Source of the DNA: Comamonadaceae bacterium
GTDB lineage: Bacteria; Pseudomonadota; Gammaproteobacteria; Burkholderiales; Burkholderiaceae_C
Assembly: GCA_947455145.1 (NCBI GenBank)
Contig: CANGME010000002.1
Coordinates: forward strand, 1-64,000
Direction of reading: 5' to 3'
Length of the DNA: 64,000 bases
Shown here: one piece after another, positions 22,768 to 31,804 of the stretch
Position numbering within the stretch: the first letter of the stretch is position 1
Layout of the letters: every line of letters starts with the position of its first letter
The notes under the pieces: model-generated
The model's input: the letters and a program-made list of their open reading frames with translations, nothing else
Database searches by the model: none
What the model was told of the DNA's origin: nothing
Position numbers and translations under genes: made by a program

Positions 22768-22971
22768 ATGAAAATCAATATTGGCGGCGCAGAGCGCGCG
22801 ATTCGTGTCGTGGCAGGTCTCGTCTTGGTGGGGCTAGCGGCCACCGGAACTGTGGGGTGGTGGGGCTGGCTAGGCTTGGTACCACTGGCCACCGGCTTGG
22901 TCGGCTGGTGTCCCCCATACGCCATGCTGGGCTTCAGCACCTGCAGCGTTAAAGACGCGCCCAAAACCTAA
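22768..22971 (+). CDS. DUF2892 inner-membrane protein (YgaP/rhodanese-associated type)
   Basis: 67 residues with two short hydrophobic helices: IRVVAGLVLVGLAATG and WLGLVPLATGLVGWCPPYAML. Asn/Gly-rich start MKINIGGAERAIR and the conserved GWCPPYxxLGxSTC motif identify the DUF2892 family. The start at 22768 has a TTAAGGAG box and is preferred over in-frame codons upstream. The function is unknown; members often neighbour sulphur-transfer or metal genes. The two cysteines could take part in thiol or metal chemistry, which is inference. Confidence 0.85.
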   Translation: MKINIGGAERAIRVVAGLVLVGLAATGTVGWWGWLGLVPLATGLVGWCPPYAMLGFSTCSVKDAPKT

Positions 22972-22978
22972 ACCAGCT

Positions 22979-23869
22979 ATGTCAATGCCCCCCTTGGCTT
23001 CGCCCCGGCGTGTTGAGCGCCTCATCACTGGTCAACCCACCACCGACGGCGCGGGTGTCAAGTTGACCCGCGTACTCACGCACGATTTGCAACAGCGACT
23101 CGACCCTTTTTTGATGCTGGACAACTTTGCCAGCGACGACCCCGACGACTATGGCGCGGGCTTTCCCAACCACCCGCACCGGGGGTTTGAGACCGTGACC
23201 TACATGATCGCCGGGCGCATGCGCCACAAAGACAGCGCCGGCCATGAAGGCCTGCTGCAAAACGGCGGGGTGCAGTGGATGACGACCGGGCGCGGCTTGG
23301 TGCACAGCGAAATGCCCGAACAAGAAGAGGGTGTGATGGAGGGCTTTCAGCTCTGGCTCAACCTGCCAGGGCGCGACAAGTTGTGCACGCCCTGGTACCG
23401 CGACATTCAAAGCGCCGACATTCCTGAGCACACCACAGCCCAGGGCGTGCTGGTGCGCGTCATCTCCGGCCACAGCCACGGCGTGGGCGGCGCCATGCAG
23501 CGGCCTGCCGACCAATTCCCCACCGACACGCTCTACCTGGACCTGCATTTCCCCGAAGGAGGCGCAGTCTTTGAGCAGCCCTTGCCCGAGCTACACAACG
23601 CATTCATCTACGTTTACCGAGGCACAGTGCAAGTACAGGATGACGCTGACAGCGAGACTCCGGTGCCACTGCACCGCATGGCGATTCTGAGCAACACCGG
23701 TGACGGCCTGCGCTTGAGCACCGCCCCCGGCAGCCCACCCGCCCGAGCCCTGTTGATTGCAGGAATGCCGCTGCGTGAACCGATTGCCCAGTACGGCCCC
23801 TTCGTGATGAACACCCGCGAGGAGCTGATGCAGGCCGTGCATGATTTTCAAAATGGCCTGCTGGGGTGA
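22979..23869 (+). CDS. Pirin family cupin protein
   Basis: 296 residues with two cupin domains. The N-terminal one has the pirin metal-ligand pattern: NHPHRGFETVTYM (two His) and GLVHSEMPE (His and Glu). Bacterial pirins include quercetinase-like dioxygenases and regulators; the substrate here is unknown. It starts 7 nt after the DUF2892 stop and so probably belongs to the same transcript. No signal peptide, so cytoplasmic. Confidence 0.9.
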   Translation: MSMPPLASPRRVERLITGQPTTDGAGVKLTRVLTHDLQQRLDPFLMLDNFASDDPDDYGAGFPNHPHRGFETVTYMIAGRMRHKDSAGHEGLLQNGGVQWMTTGRGLVHSEMPEQEEGVMEGFQLWLNLPGRDKLCTPWYRDIQSADIPEHTTAQGVLVRVISGHSHGVGGAMQRPADQFPTDTLYLDLHFPEGGAVFEQPLPELHNAFIYVYRGTVQVQDDADSETPVPLHRMAILSNTGDGLRLSTAPGSPPARALLIAGMPLREPIAQYGPFVMNTREELMQAVHDFQNGLLG

Positions 23870-24002
23870 TTCGCTTCCACGGCGTCATGTGCACAAGGTA
23901 GCGCTTCTTTAGTAACGCCTCTTTACTTTGGCTTCGCACACAGACACGCTGCAGAAACCGCGACCTCCCACACTGACCTCACCACTTTGAAAGGATGATC
24001 CT

Positions 24003-24485
24003 ATGAAACCCGTATTCAAACCCCTGTTGATGGCCGGTCTGCTGAGCGCGTTGGCCGCTGTGTCTCAGGCACAACCCATGCCCGGCCCTGGAACGGGCGC
24101 TGGGGTTGGTGGCGCTGCACCCAATGCAGAAATGCGGGCGCAACACAGGCAGAAGATGCAAGACCATTGGGCACAACGCCAGGTCGATCTCAAAGCCAAA
24201 CTCAAGCTCGCGCCCGAGCAAGAAGGCGCGTGGACCAACTTCACCGCTGCCATGAAGCCCCGGGCGGACATGCAGCGCCCCAACCGCGCCGAGATGGAAC
24301 AGCTCAACACCCCCGCGCGTCTGGACAAGATGCAAGCCCTGCGCGCTCAGCACAACGCGGCAATGGATCAGCGCAATGCCGCTATCCGAGCCTTATATGC
24401 CGCGCTAACGCCTGAGCAACAAAAAGTGTTTGATGCTCAAACCCGCCGCGCTGATCACCACCGGGGCGAGCCGCGCAAGTCTTAG
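24003..24485 (+). CDS. Spy/CpxP-like periplasmic LTxxQ protein
   Basis: 160 residues: signal peptide (MKPVFKPLLMAGLLSALAAV, cleavage after SQA), a Gly/Pro linker, then a helical, charged domain ending in LTPEQQKVFD, the LTxxQ motif of the CpxP/Spy family. Spy is an ATP-independent periplasmic chaperone, and family members respond to metal or envelope stress. It has an AAAGGA ribosome binding site and lies at the edge of the metal-resistance island, converging on the GGDEF gene. Confidence 0.85.
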   Translation: MKPVFKPLLMAGLLSALAAVSQAQPMPGPGTGAGVGGAAPNAEMRAQHRQKMQDHWAQRQVDLKAKLKLAPEQEGAWTNFTAAMKPRADMQRPNRAEMEQLNTPARLDKMQALRAQHNAAMDQRNAAIRALYAALTPEQQKVFDAQTRRADHHRGEPRKS

Positions 24486-24521
24486 GCCATGACCCGCGTA
24501 CCGCTTGCTTTTGAGGTCGCC

Positions 24522-26069
24522 TCAGCCACCCAGCACGCGGTTCTTGCCCGCCCGCTTGGCCAAATACATCGCTTGGTCGGCGCGCTTGATGGCGTCATCT
24601 CCGGCCTCATCCGTCGCGACCTGGGCTACGCCAGCGCTAAAGGTGATGAGCAGCTTCTCAGTGCCCGCCAAGAAAAACCGTTTGGTGAGTTCACGCTGTA
24701 AACGCGTCATGGCGGCAATACCCTGCTCCAGCAGCGTATCGGGAAGTAACAGCACAAACTCCTCCCCACCATAACGGGCCAGCGTGTCTTGCGGGCGCAT
24801 GCACTCGCGCGCAACCTGGGCTAAGTGCGCCAGCGCCACGTCACCCGTGGCATGGCCCTTGTTGTCGTTGAGTTTTTTGAAGTTATCGATGTCAAGCAAG
24901 GCCACGCACAGCGGGTTGCCCTTGCGCCGCAGACCTGAGAGCTCGCGGCTCAAGGCCTCGTCCAAGCCCTTGCGATTGAGCGCACCCGTCAAGTGGTCAT
25001 GCAAGGCCTGGGCGCTCACGCGGTCTAATTCTTGATGCAGCTTGCTCAGCTCAGCATCGGTGGCCTGGGTTTTCTCTCTCATGGTTTGCAACTCATCACG
25101 CACCGCAAGAGCATCTGCTGTCATCAATCGCGTCGCACCTATAACTTCTTTGAGCACGGGTGCAATGTCCTCCAAACTGCGCGCCTGCTCCATCAGACGC
25201 ACACTCTCTTCCATCTTGCCTTGGTAGCCGCTACTAGAGTCCGTCATCAGCGACAAACGCTCAATGAAGGTGGCCAGCATTTTTCGCAACTCGTCTTGTG
25301 CCTCCATCGCCCGGCCTTTGGCATCTTTTTGCTTAAACAGCACGTCTTTGAGTAAGCGCTCTACTTCATCGAGCCGACGCAATGTCAACGGTAGCGCAGC
25401 AGCCATTCGCAAAGCCTCTGTTTGCCCCTTAAGCCAACTGTCATCCAAGCTTAACTCACCCATATTTTCCACAATGAGTTGTAATAATTTAAGCAGCGTA
25501 CTTTTGACCTCGGCCTGATCTTCAGCCGCAAACGAGAGGCGATGACTGAAATTGGCCAACATTGTTTTGGCAGCAGTCAATTCAGTGGCCGGATCACGCA
25601 GGGCCGTCAACAACTCTCCCGCCTGCACGGAAAACCGAGCATCATCCGCGCCAAGAGCGGGCAACGCATTCTCCACTAAGCCAGCGATTTGCCGCATGAA
25701 ATCTGCGGTCAATCCTGGGGGCGCAGTGGTAATGATCGACTTAGTCAACGCCGCGTCAACAGAACCTTGTGACGTGGCTGAAGACATGACAAATCCTGCG
25801 TACCCAAGCAATGCACTCTCTACGCCTTGCCAGTTGCGCTGCCCAATGGCGGAGTCCAATAAACCCTTTTGCTTTTGCTGCCCCGGATTTTTCAGTGGCA
25901 AGGCTTGCGCAATTTTTCGAAGTTGCTCGTCTGGGAAGACGGGCAAATTGGGTATTTTTGCAATCTCATTAAAAATAGATTGGTAATTAACAGGCGTTGG
26001 CGCCAGCTTTCGAATGGTCAATTGCTTGAGCGTCTCACGGGCTATTTCAAAAGGTTTATTTTCAGTCAT
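24522..26069 (-). CDS. Diguanylate cyclase (GGDEF protein)
   Basis: 515 residues from the ATG at 26069 (MTENKPFEIA). The first about 340 residues are helical without a recognised sensor domain, beginning with the TIRKLAPTPVNYQSIF motif seen in many betaproteobacterial GGDEF proteins. A C-terminal GGDEF domain follows with the active site GGEEF (434-438) and an intact inhibitory site RPQD (RxxD, 425-428) five residues before it. It should make c-di-GMP from GTP and be product-inhibited. No membrane segment, so cytoplasmic. The EAL protein at 29802 may degrade the same messenger. Confidence 0.92.
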   Translation of the reverse strand: MTENKPFEIARETLKQLTIRKLAPTPVNYQSIFNEIAKIPNLPVFPDEQLRKIAQALPLKNPGQQKQKGLLDSAIGQRNWQGVESALLGYAGFVMSSATSQGSVDAALTKSIITTAPPGLTADFMRQIAGLVENALPALGADDARFSVQAGELLTALRDPATELTAAKTMLANFSHRLSFAAEDQAEVKSTLLKLLQLIVENMGELSLDDSWLKGQTEALRMAAALPLTLRRLDEVERLLKDVLFKQKDAKGRAMEAQDELRKMLATFIERLSLMTDSSSGYQGKMEESVRLMEQARSLEDIAPVLKEVIGATRLMTADALAVRDELQTMREKTQATDAELSKLHQELDRVSAQALHDHLTGALNRKGLDEALSRELSGLRRKGNPLCVALLDIDNFKKLNDNKGHATGDVALAHLAQVARECMRPQDTLARYGGEEFVLLLPDTLLEQGIAAMTRLQRELTKRFFLAGTEKLLITFSAGVAQVATDEAGDDAIKRADQAMYLAKRAGKNRVLGG

Positions 26070-26257
26070 TGTGTTCCCTGCATTGCCCAAATTATCGGAA
26101 AGCGCCTGAGGCCATAAGCTTGAAATTAGTGGGTTTTTGCCTGCCGTGCTACATTACTGGACTAGCTTTTGGCGACTTAGTACGACGGTTGAGACGCACA
26201 CGCCGCCTGCAGCAGACGATGCGCCTCCCCCGATTTATGCAAGGAAACCACTGATTT

Positions 26258-26512
26258 ATGGCTAAAGAAGACCTGATTGAAATGATGGGCATTGTGAACG
26301 AGGTTCTGCCCGACACGCGCTTTCGCGTAACGCTGGACAATGGTCACCAATTGATCGCCTATTCCGCAGGAAAGATGCGCAAAAATCATATTCGCATCTT
26401 GGCGGGGGATCGTGTTTCCCTGGAACTCTCCCCTTACGACCTGAGCAAAGGCCGTATCAACTTCCGTCACATCGAAGGCCGTGGCCCGATGGTGCCGCGT
26501 CAGCCGCGTTAA
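26258..26512 (+). CDS. infA: Translation initiation factor IF-1 (stand-alone paralogue)
   Basis: 84 residues of S1/OB-fold: [20 protein letters not shown], then [20 protein letters not shown] and [18 protein letters not shown]. The normal IF-1 is about 72 residues; this longer form with a basic tail (GPMVPRQPR) is the second copy common in Burkholderiales, found outside the ribosomal protein operon. It occupies the ribosomal A site with IF-2 and IF-3 during initiation. A CAAGGAAACC box precedes the ATG. Confidence 0.93.
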   Translation: MAKEDLIEMMGIVNEVLPDTRFRVTLDNGHQLIAYSAGKMRKNHIRILAGDRVSLELSPYDLSKGRINFRHIEGRGPMVPRQPR

Positions 26513-26590
26513 TTCGCATCCCATCCCAGCGCTGGAACCCCTCCTCGGCCTCACGGTGCGGGGAACTAGGCCCCTAAAGCCCCTGATTTC

Positions 26591-26665
26591 CTTTGACCTT
26601 TAAGCCGCCAACTGGTTAGGCTTAAGGGGTCAAAGTCGAGTGGGGTGAAGCATCCTCTCGACTTT
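26591..26665 (+). promoter_or_regulatory. Two overlapping, mutually exclusive hairpins in the leader of the hybrid kinase gene
   Basis: Hairpin A: CTTTGACC (26591-26598) with GGTCAAAG (26628-26635), extended by TTAAGCC (26600-26606) with GGCTTAA (26619-26625). Hairpin B: AAAGTCGAG (26632-26640) with CTCGACTTT (26657-26665), a perfect 9-bp stem. They share bases 26632-26635, so both cannot form completely at once. They lie between infA and the kinase start (26731). No U-run follows either stem. An attenuator-like or protein-binding role is inference. Confidence 0.4.
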
Positions 26666-26730
26666 AAAGCCACGCATATCTGCGGCCAACGTAGCCACGC
26701 GGAATGCTTTAAGTTTCAGGGAGGATGGAC

Positions 26731-29700
26731 ATGTTCAAGCTACTGCGCTACTTCTCGGTCACAAGTCTGCTGATGATCATTGCAGTGGGTGTCGGCCTGA
26801 GCATGATGCTACGCCAGATCGCCATCGGCGACATGGTTCGACTGGGCGAGGTGGCCAATGCCGAGGTCACTCGCGTCTTGGCCAACACCTACCGCGCACC
26901 GCTGAGCGCGTTTTTGGCGTTCGCACCAGCCCTCTCGACCGAACAACTCAAACAGCATCCCCAAACCACGCAACTGAACGAGGCCATCCGCAGTGCCGTC
27001 AAAGGAAGCGCCATCCTCAAGGTCAAGGTCTATACCCTGGATGGGCGCACCGTCTACTCCAGCGAGCCGCGCCAGATTGGCGAGGACAAGAGCACCAACA
27101 CAGGCTTCAAGACTGCTCGTGACGGCAAGCTCTCAACCGAACTGACGCAGCGCGATCATGTCAACGTCTTTGGGCAAGACCTGCTTGACCGCAGCATTCT
27201 CTCAACTTACTTGCCGACTCAGATGACCCCGTCTGGGCCCGTCGATGCTGTGTTTGAGGTTTACCAGGACATCACCCCCTTCATGCAGCAGCTTGAGCTG
27301 ACGCAGCGCAAAGTCATCACCGGGGTCGTGCTGATTCTGGTCTTGTTTTATGGTGTGCAGTTCCTGATCGTGAGGCGAGCTGATCGCATCCTGCAACGGC
27401 AAAGCATCGAGTTTCAGCGGATTGAAGAGAGTGAAAAGCGGTACCGTGCGCTCAGCAAAATCTCGTCAGAGTGGTGTTGGTATCAAGACACCGAGTTCAG
27501 ATTCATTGAGATCGGGACAATAACCGGTAATGACGGTGATCACGCGTTTGGCGGCTTGCCACAAAGCGCCCATAAGGGTCAGACGCGCTGGGAGCTGCCC
27601 TACACCGAGCTGGTGCACACCACCTGGGCCCTACATCAAGCCGAGTTGAAGGCGCATCGACCCTTCCAGAACCTTTTGGTGCGACGCACCCTACCGAGCG
27701 GTGTGCGCTATATCAACAGCAGTGGCGAGCCAGTGTTCAGCGAGGAAGGCCGCTTTATCGGCTATCGCGGCATTGCCAGCGACATCACATCGCGGGTTGA
27801 GGCCGAGCTAGCCCTGTCTGCCGCACGCCAGGACATCGCAGAACGCACGGCGCAACAAGAACAGACCATCTTCCTGCAAAAGCTGATGGACGCCTTGCCT
27901 ATCGGCGTTGCTTTGGTCGACCAGCACCACAAAGTACTCGTTGCCAACGGGGCAAGCGCCCGACTTCAGGGCCTGCCGGATGGCCTGCTCCAATCAGGCG
28001 GCTCCATGCTGGACGTGTACCGACATCACGCCGAACACGGTACGCTGGGGCCTGGCGATGTACCGACATTGGTCGCCGAGTTGGTATCGCGGACAAAGAG
28101 TGTCAAGTCCTACCAAGTCGAACGTGAATTTTGCAAGGGATCAGTGGTTGAGGTGCGGGGCACTAATCTGCCAGGCGGTGGCCGGGTCAGCACCTACATC
28201 GACATCACCGAGCGCAAACGCGCCGAGAGTGAACTGCGCCATGCCAAAAATACGGCGGAGGCTGCCAGCCGCGCCAAAAGCGACTTTCTGGCCGTGATGA
28301 GTCACGAAATTCGCACTCCCATGAACGCTGTGATTGGCCTGCTTGAACTGCTGCGCCTGAGCCCGCTGGACTCAGAACAGCGTGACACGGTGGACACCGT
28401 TCGCGAGTCCAGCAAGTTGCTGCTGCGCCTGATTGACGACGTACTCGACTTCTCCAAGATCGAGGCTGGCAAACTGGAGCTGCACGAGGAGCCCTCTTTG
28501 CTGACGCTGATGTTCAAAAGTGCCCATCAGGTATTCAACAGTGTGGCGAGCCGCAAGGGCGTGTTGTTAGTACTCAACGTGGATCCGGCCATCGTATCGG
28601 CAGTCTTGGTGGACCGATTGAGGTTGCGCCAGATCATCACCAACCTGCTGAGCAACGCCATCAAGTTCACTGCGCATGGTCAAGTCGAATTGCGTTCCGA
28701 GTTGATTGCGCAGGATGCGCAATGGGATTGGGTGAGGATCAGCGTCCGCGATACCGGCGTGGGCATCACGAGCGAGGCACTGACACGCCTGTTCAAGCCT
28801 TTCAATCAGGCGGATGCGACGGTTGAGCGGCACTTCGGTGGCACGGGCTTGGGCCTGGCGATCTGTCAACGCTTGGCAAAACTGATGGGCTCGTCGATGG
28901 AGATCCAAAGCGAGCCGGGCGTGGGCACCTGCATTGGATTGACCCTGAAACTGCGCCGCGTTGACATGGCGGAATTTCAAGCCGTGCAACCGCAAACCAT
29001 CGACGTGATCGCACAAGCCATGAAGAACCGCAGTGCACCGACAGTAGAAGCCGCACGTGCCGCGTCCCGCTTGGTGCTAGCCGTGGACGATCATCCGGTC
29101 AACCGCCGCATGCTGGCGCGCCAATTGAACACCCTCGGCTATGCCGCGTTGACTGCGGCAGATGGCAGTGAGGCGCTAGAGGTTTGGCGCGGCGGGGGCA
29201 TCGGACTGTTAATCACCGACTGCCAAATGCCGGTCATGGATGGCTACCAACTTACCAGTGCGATTCGACAAATCGAAGCCGATACCGGAAAGAATGAGGG
29301 CTTGCCCATCATTGCCTGCACGGCCAATGTGTCACGCAGTGCGTTGGCACAGTGTCTCGCGGTTGGCATGGATGAAGCGCTCGTCAAACCCATCGAATTA
29401 GCCGAACTGCAAAAACTGCTCGACCGCCGTTTACCGCTGGCCCCGCAGGAAACGGACTTTTCCGGCATAGAGGCATTAGCCCAGGGCGACGCCGTACTGC
29501 AGCGCGAGCTCATTGAAGACTTTCACCAAGCCAATAACGCCGACCTACAAGTGGCCGAGCAAGCCATCCAAAATTCAAGCATTGACGATGTGCGGCGTGC
29601 CGCTCACCGCATCAAAGGATCAGCGCAGACCGTTGGTGCAAGCCGTCTGGCAAGCGCCGCCGCCGAATTGGAACAGGCCGCGCAAGCAGGTAATTGGCTG

Positions 29701-29775
29701 CTTGTGACCAGCTCCTGGCCAGCAGTGCGACATGAGTGCAAACGGCTGTCAGAGTGCAGCGCCAACACGCCCTAG
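26731..29775 (+). CDS. BvgS/RocS-like hybrid sensor histidine kinase (PAS-PAS-HisKA-HATPase-REC-Hpt)
   Basis: About 1014 residues. The ATG at 26731 is 6 nt from a GGGAGG box and preferred over the ATG at 26725, which abuts it. Two membrane helices (about 10-30 and 195-215) enclose a periplasmic domain. Then follow two PAS-like regions (about 235-355 and 380-495), HisKA with His at about 525 (VMSHEIRTPMNAV), HATPase, a receiver with Asp at about 830 (TDCQMPVMDG) and Lys at about 886, and a C-terminal Hpt with His at about 959 (AAHRIKGSAQ). This is a complete internal phosphorelay. The REC-EAL gene 26 nt downstream is the likely output partner. Confidence 0.93.
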   Translation: MFKLLRYFSVTSLLMIIAVGVGLSMMLRQIAIGDMVRLGEVANAEVTRVLANTYRAPLSAFLAFAPALSTEQLKQHPQTTQLNEAIRSAVKGSAILKVKVYTLDGRTVYSSEPRQIGEDKSTNTGFKTARDGKLSTELTQRDHVNVFGQDLLDRSILSTYLPTQMTPSGPVDAVFEVYQDITPFMQQLELTQRKVITGVVLILVLFYGVQFLIVRRADRILQRQSIEFQRIEESEKRYRALSKISSEWCWYQDTEFRFIEIGTITGNDGDHAFGGLPQSAHKGQTRWELPYTELVHTTWALHQAELKAHRPFQNLLVRRTLPSGVRYINSSGEPVFSEEGRFIGYRGIASDITSRVEAELALSAARQDIAERTAQQEQTIFLQKLMDALPIGVALVDQHHKVLVANGASARLQGLPDGLLQSGGSMLDVYRHHAEHGTLGPGDVPTLVAELVSRTKSVKSYQVEREFCKGSVVEVRGTNLPGGGRVSTYIDITERKRAESELRHAKNTAEAASRAKSDFLAVMSHEIRTPMNAVIGLLELLRLSPLDSEQRDTVDTVRESSKLLLRLIDDVLDFSKIEAGKLELHEEPSLLTLMFKSAHQVFNSVASRKGVLLVLNVDPAIVSAVLVDRLRLRQIITNLLSNAIKFTAHGQVELRSELIAQDAQWDWVRISVRDTGVGITSEALTRLFKPFNQADATVERHFGGTGLGLAICQRLAKLMGSSMEIQSEPGVGTCIGLTLKLRRVDMAEFQAVQPQTIDVIAQAMKNRSAPTVEAARAASRLVLAVDDHPVNRRMLARQLNTLGYAALTAADGSEALEVWRGGGIGLLITDCQMPVMDGYQLTSAIRQIEADTGKNEGLPIIACTANVSRSALAQCLAVGMDEALVKPIELAELQKLLDRRLPLAPQETDFSGIEALAQGDAVLQRELIEDFHQANNADLQVAEQAIQNSSIDDVRRAAHRIKGSAQTVGASRLASAAAELEQAAQAGNWLLVTSSWPAVRHECKRLSECSANTP

Positions 29776-29801
29776 TAGCGAAAAACCAGAATGTAATCAT
29801 C

Positions 29802-31052
29802 ATGGAGTTAATTCGATCCCCTCAACACAGGGTTCTCGTGGTCGAGGACCATCCTCTTCAACGCCGCATGTTGGTGCGTCTAATCGAATCCATGGGCGTT
29901 GCAAATGTTCTTGAAGCCGAAAACGGCATTCAGGCCTTGGCCTATGTGCGCGACGCAAGCTTGGCCATCGACCTAGTCTTCACCGACTTGGACATGCCCG
30001 TGATGGACGGCCTAGCATTGATGCGACTCATCAGCGAGCAAGTGCCTAATGCGGGTGTGGTGGTACTTTCCTCGGTAGAGCACGAGTTGCTCACCGCAGT
30101 GCAGTGGCTGGCACGTGAGCAGGACATTAATTTGGTGAGCATCATCAGCAAACCAGCATCCCGCCAAGCAATTGAAAACGCCTTGCACCACCCGACTCGT
30201 CGGGCAACGATGATCACCACGCCCTTCCCCCAGCTATCGATCGAAGAGATTGCCGCAGGTTTGGAAGGCAACCAGTTCGAAGCATTCGTGCAGCCCAAGG
30301 TGCGCTTTACTGACGGGAGTCTAGTCGGAGCTGAGGCGCTGGCGCGTTGGCATCATCCTCAACGCGGTTGGATCACGCCTTCGGCGTTCATTGAGCGCAT
30401 TGAAGCCTCCCCCCTGATCGAGCCTTTCTCCCTGGCAATACTGGAGAGCGTGGCATGGGCTATGCATTGGCTCGACGCAACGGGTTTGCCAGGACGCATC
30501 GCCCTCAACGCCTCGGCCACTTGGTTGGACCAGTCCACCATGGCAGAGAGGCTGCTGCAGGCCCTCCAACGCTTGGGCCTGCCAACCACACGCTTGACGG
30601 TTGAAGTGACTGAGAGTGTGGCCAATACCAATCTGAGCGCCGCGCTGGAAAACCTGGCCCGCTTGCGCATGGCGGGCGTTGCACTCTCCGTGGACGATTT
30701 CGGAACCGGGTTTTCATCACTGCAACGCCTAGTGAGTTCGCCTTTCAGTGAACTCAAGCTGGATCGCAGTTTTGTCAGCGGAATCGAGCGCGACTCACCC
30801 CGCTGGCATGTTGTGGAGGCGACGATCGCACTGGCTAAAAAATTGGGTCTGAAGACGGTTGCCGAGGGCGTGGAAACCGATGCCGAATGGGATCTCTTAA
30901 AAGATATAGGTTGTGATATCTGCCAGGGATACTTCAGCGCCAAACCCATGTGCTCTGCTGACTTTTTCGCCTGGGCCCAACAGCGTCATCATGCACGGCC
31001 ATTCGAGGTGGCCAATGGGTCATTCGTGAGTCAACTGAAAGTGTCAACTTAG
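29802..31052 (+). CDS. Response regulator with EAL domain (c-di-GMP phosphodiesterase, RocR/PvrR-like)
   Basis: 416 residues from the ATG at 29802. Receiver domain first (EDH at 15-17, phospho-acceptor Asp62 in FTDLDMPVMDG, Lys in IISKPAS). Then an EAL domain with the catalytic set readable: EAL (178-180), the Asn in ALNASATW, the Glu in VEVTESV, the loop-6 motif DDFGTGFSS, the Lys in ELKLDRSF and the Glu in VAEGVET. An active c-di-GMP hydrolase controlled by phosphorylation from the upstream hybrid kinase is expected, as in the Pseudomonas RocSR and PvrSR systems. The frame is open upstream, but that part overlaps the kinase gene. Confidence 0.93.
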   Translation: MELIRSPQHRVLVVEDHPLQRRMLVRLIESMGVANVLEAENGIQALAYVRDASLAIDLVFTDLDMPVMDGLALMRLISEQVPNAGVVVLSSVEHELLTAVQWLAREQDINLVSIISKPASRQAIENALHHPTRRATMITTPFPQLSIEEIAAGLEGNQFEAFVQPKVRFTDGSLVGAEALARWHHPQRGWITPSAFIERIEASPLIEPFSLAILESVAWAMHWLDATGLPGRIALNASATWLDQSTMAERLLQALQRLGLPTTRLTVEVTESVANTNLSAALENLARLRMAGVALSVDDFGTGFSSLQRLVSSPFSELKLDRSFVSGIERDSPRWHVVEATIALAKKLGLKTVAEGVETDAEWDLLKDIGCDICQGYFSAKPMCSADFFAWAQQRHHARPFEVANGSFVSQLKVST

Positions 31053-31083
31053 CGCTCCCCCCATCTCACATCACCTCACATCA

Positions 31084-31095
31084 ACCTGATCAGGT
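31084..31095. promoter_or_regulatory. 12-bp palindrome in front of the crotonase pair
   Basis: ACCTGATCAGGT is a perfect palindrome, ending 4 nt before a TATACA -10-like hexamer (31100-31105); the -35 region is poor. It lies in the 85-nt gap between the EAL gene and the first crotonase gene. It is a candidate operator; the regulator is not known. Confidence 0.4.
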
Positions 31096-31137
31096 GATCT
31101 ATACAATGCCCCAAGCAATAAAAGTTAGGAGCTAAAG

Positions 31138-31800
31138 TTGACGTATTTGGGGCCAAACGGGGACTTTGATAGCGGGCCGAGCCTCGTTGTTGCCATCGAC
31201 GATGGCGTGCTCAACATCACCTTTAATACGATCCTGCCCTTGGCTATGGAACGGCTTCTTACCGTTGTCAATGCAGATGATGCGGTGCGCGTCGTCGTGT
31301 TGCGGGGCTACGGCACGGGTTCATTTGGAGAGTTGGCGACCAATACCGCTCAGACCCAACTTTCCCGAAGTCTTTCGCAGCCAGTCTTAGTGATGGTTCA
31401 CGGTATGTGCAACCCGCAAGCCGTAGCCTTGATTGAAACTTGCGACATTGTCATTTGTGCAGACGATGCAACGTTTGAGGCTCCAAACCAGCCAAACTCA
31501 CCCCTCAATGCTCAAGCGGCGCAGAAACAAGGTTTAGTGAGCATCAGCGTACCGGCATCGGAACTGGAATCCCACACAGACACCTTAGCACGCGAGCTCG
31601 CCAACAAAGACACGTTGGCGCTGCGCTTCACCAAGCAAACCCTGCGCCGTGTTCCTGACATTCCTTGGAACGAGGTACTGGCCTTCACCTCGGCCAAACA
31701 GATTGAGCTCAAGGCCCTGCAAGCCGGGCGCCCGTCTGCGCGCGCGTCGGCCATCGAGAGTTTTCTCGCGGGCAAATCCAAACCAGGCGCGGGGGCTTAA
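31138..31800 (+). CDS. Degenerate crotonase-fold protein with intact C-terminal domain (putative pseudo-subunit)
   Basis: 220 residues, start TTG at 31138 with an AGGAG box 6 nt upstream. The crotonase core is recognisable but its active-site landmarks are gone. The first oxyanion segment reads GTGSFGELAT instead of xxxxAGMDx. The second reads GMCNPQAVAL where the neighbour has GYCLGGALPI. The catalytic PEI strand is replaced by APNQP, and about 27 residues after it are missing. The C-terminal domain (about 150-220) is complete and resembles that of feruloyl-CoA hydratase/lyases. The downstream gene, 4 nt away, lacks exactly this domain. The protein is probably non-catalytic by itself; a structural partner role is inferred. 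Confidence 0.75.
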   Translation: MTYLGPNGDFDSGPSLVVAIDDGVLNITFNTILPLAMERLLTVVNADDAVRVVVLRGYGTGSFGELATNTAQTQLSRSLSQPVLVMVHGMCNPQAVALIETCDIVICADDATFEAPNQPNSPLNAQAAQKQGLVSISVPASELESHTDTLARELANKDTLALRFTKQTLRRVPDIPWNEVLAFTSAKQIELKALQAGRPSARASAIESFLAGKSKPGAGA

Positions 31801-31804
31801 GACC

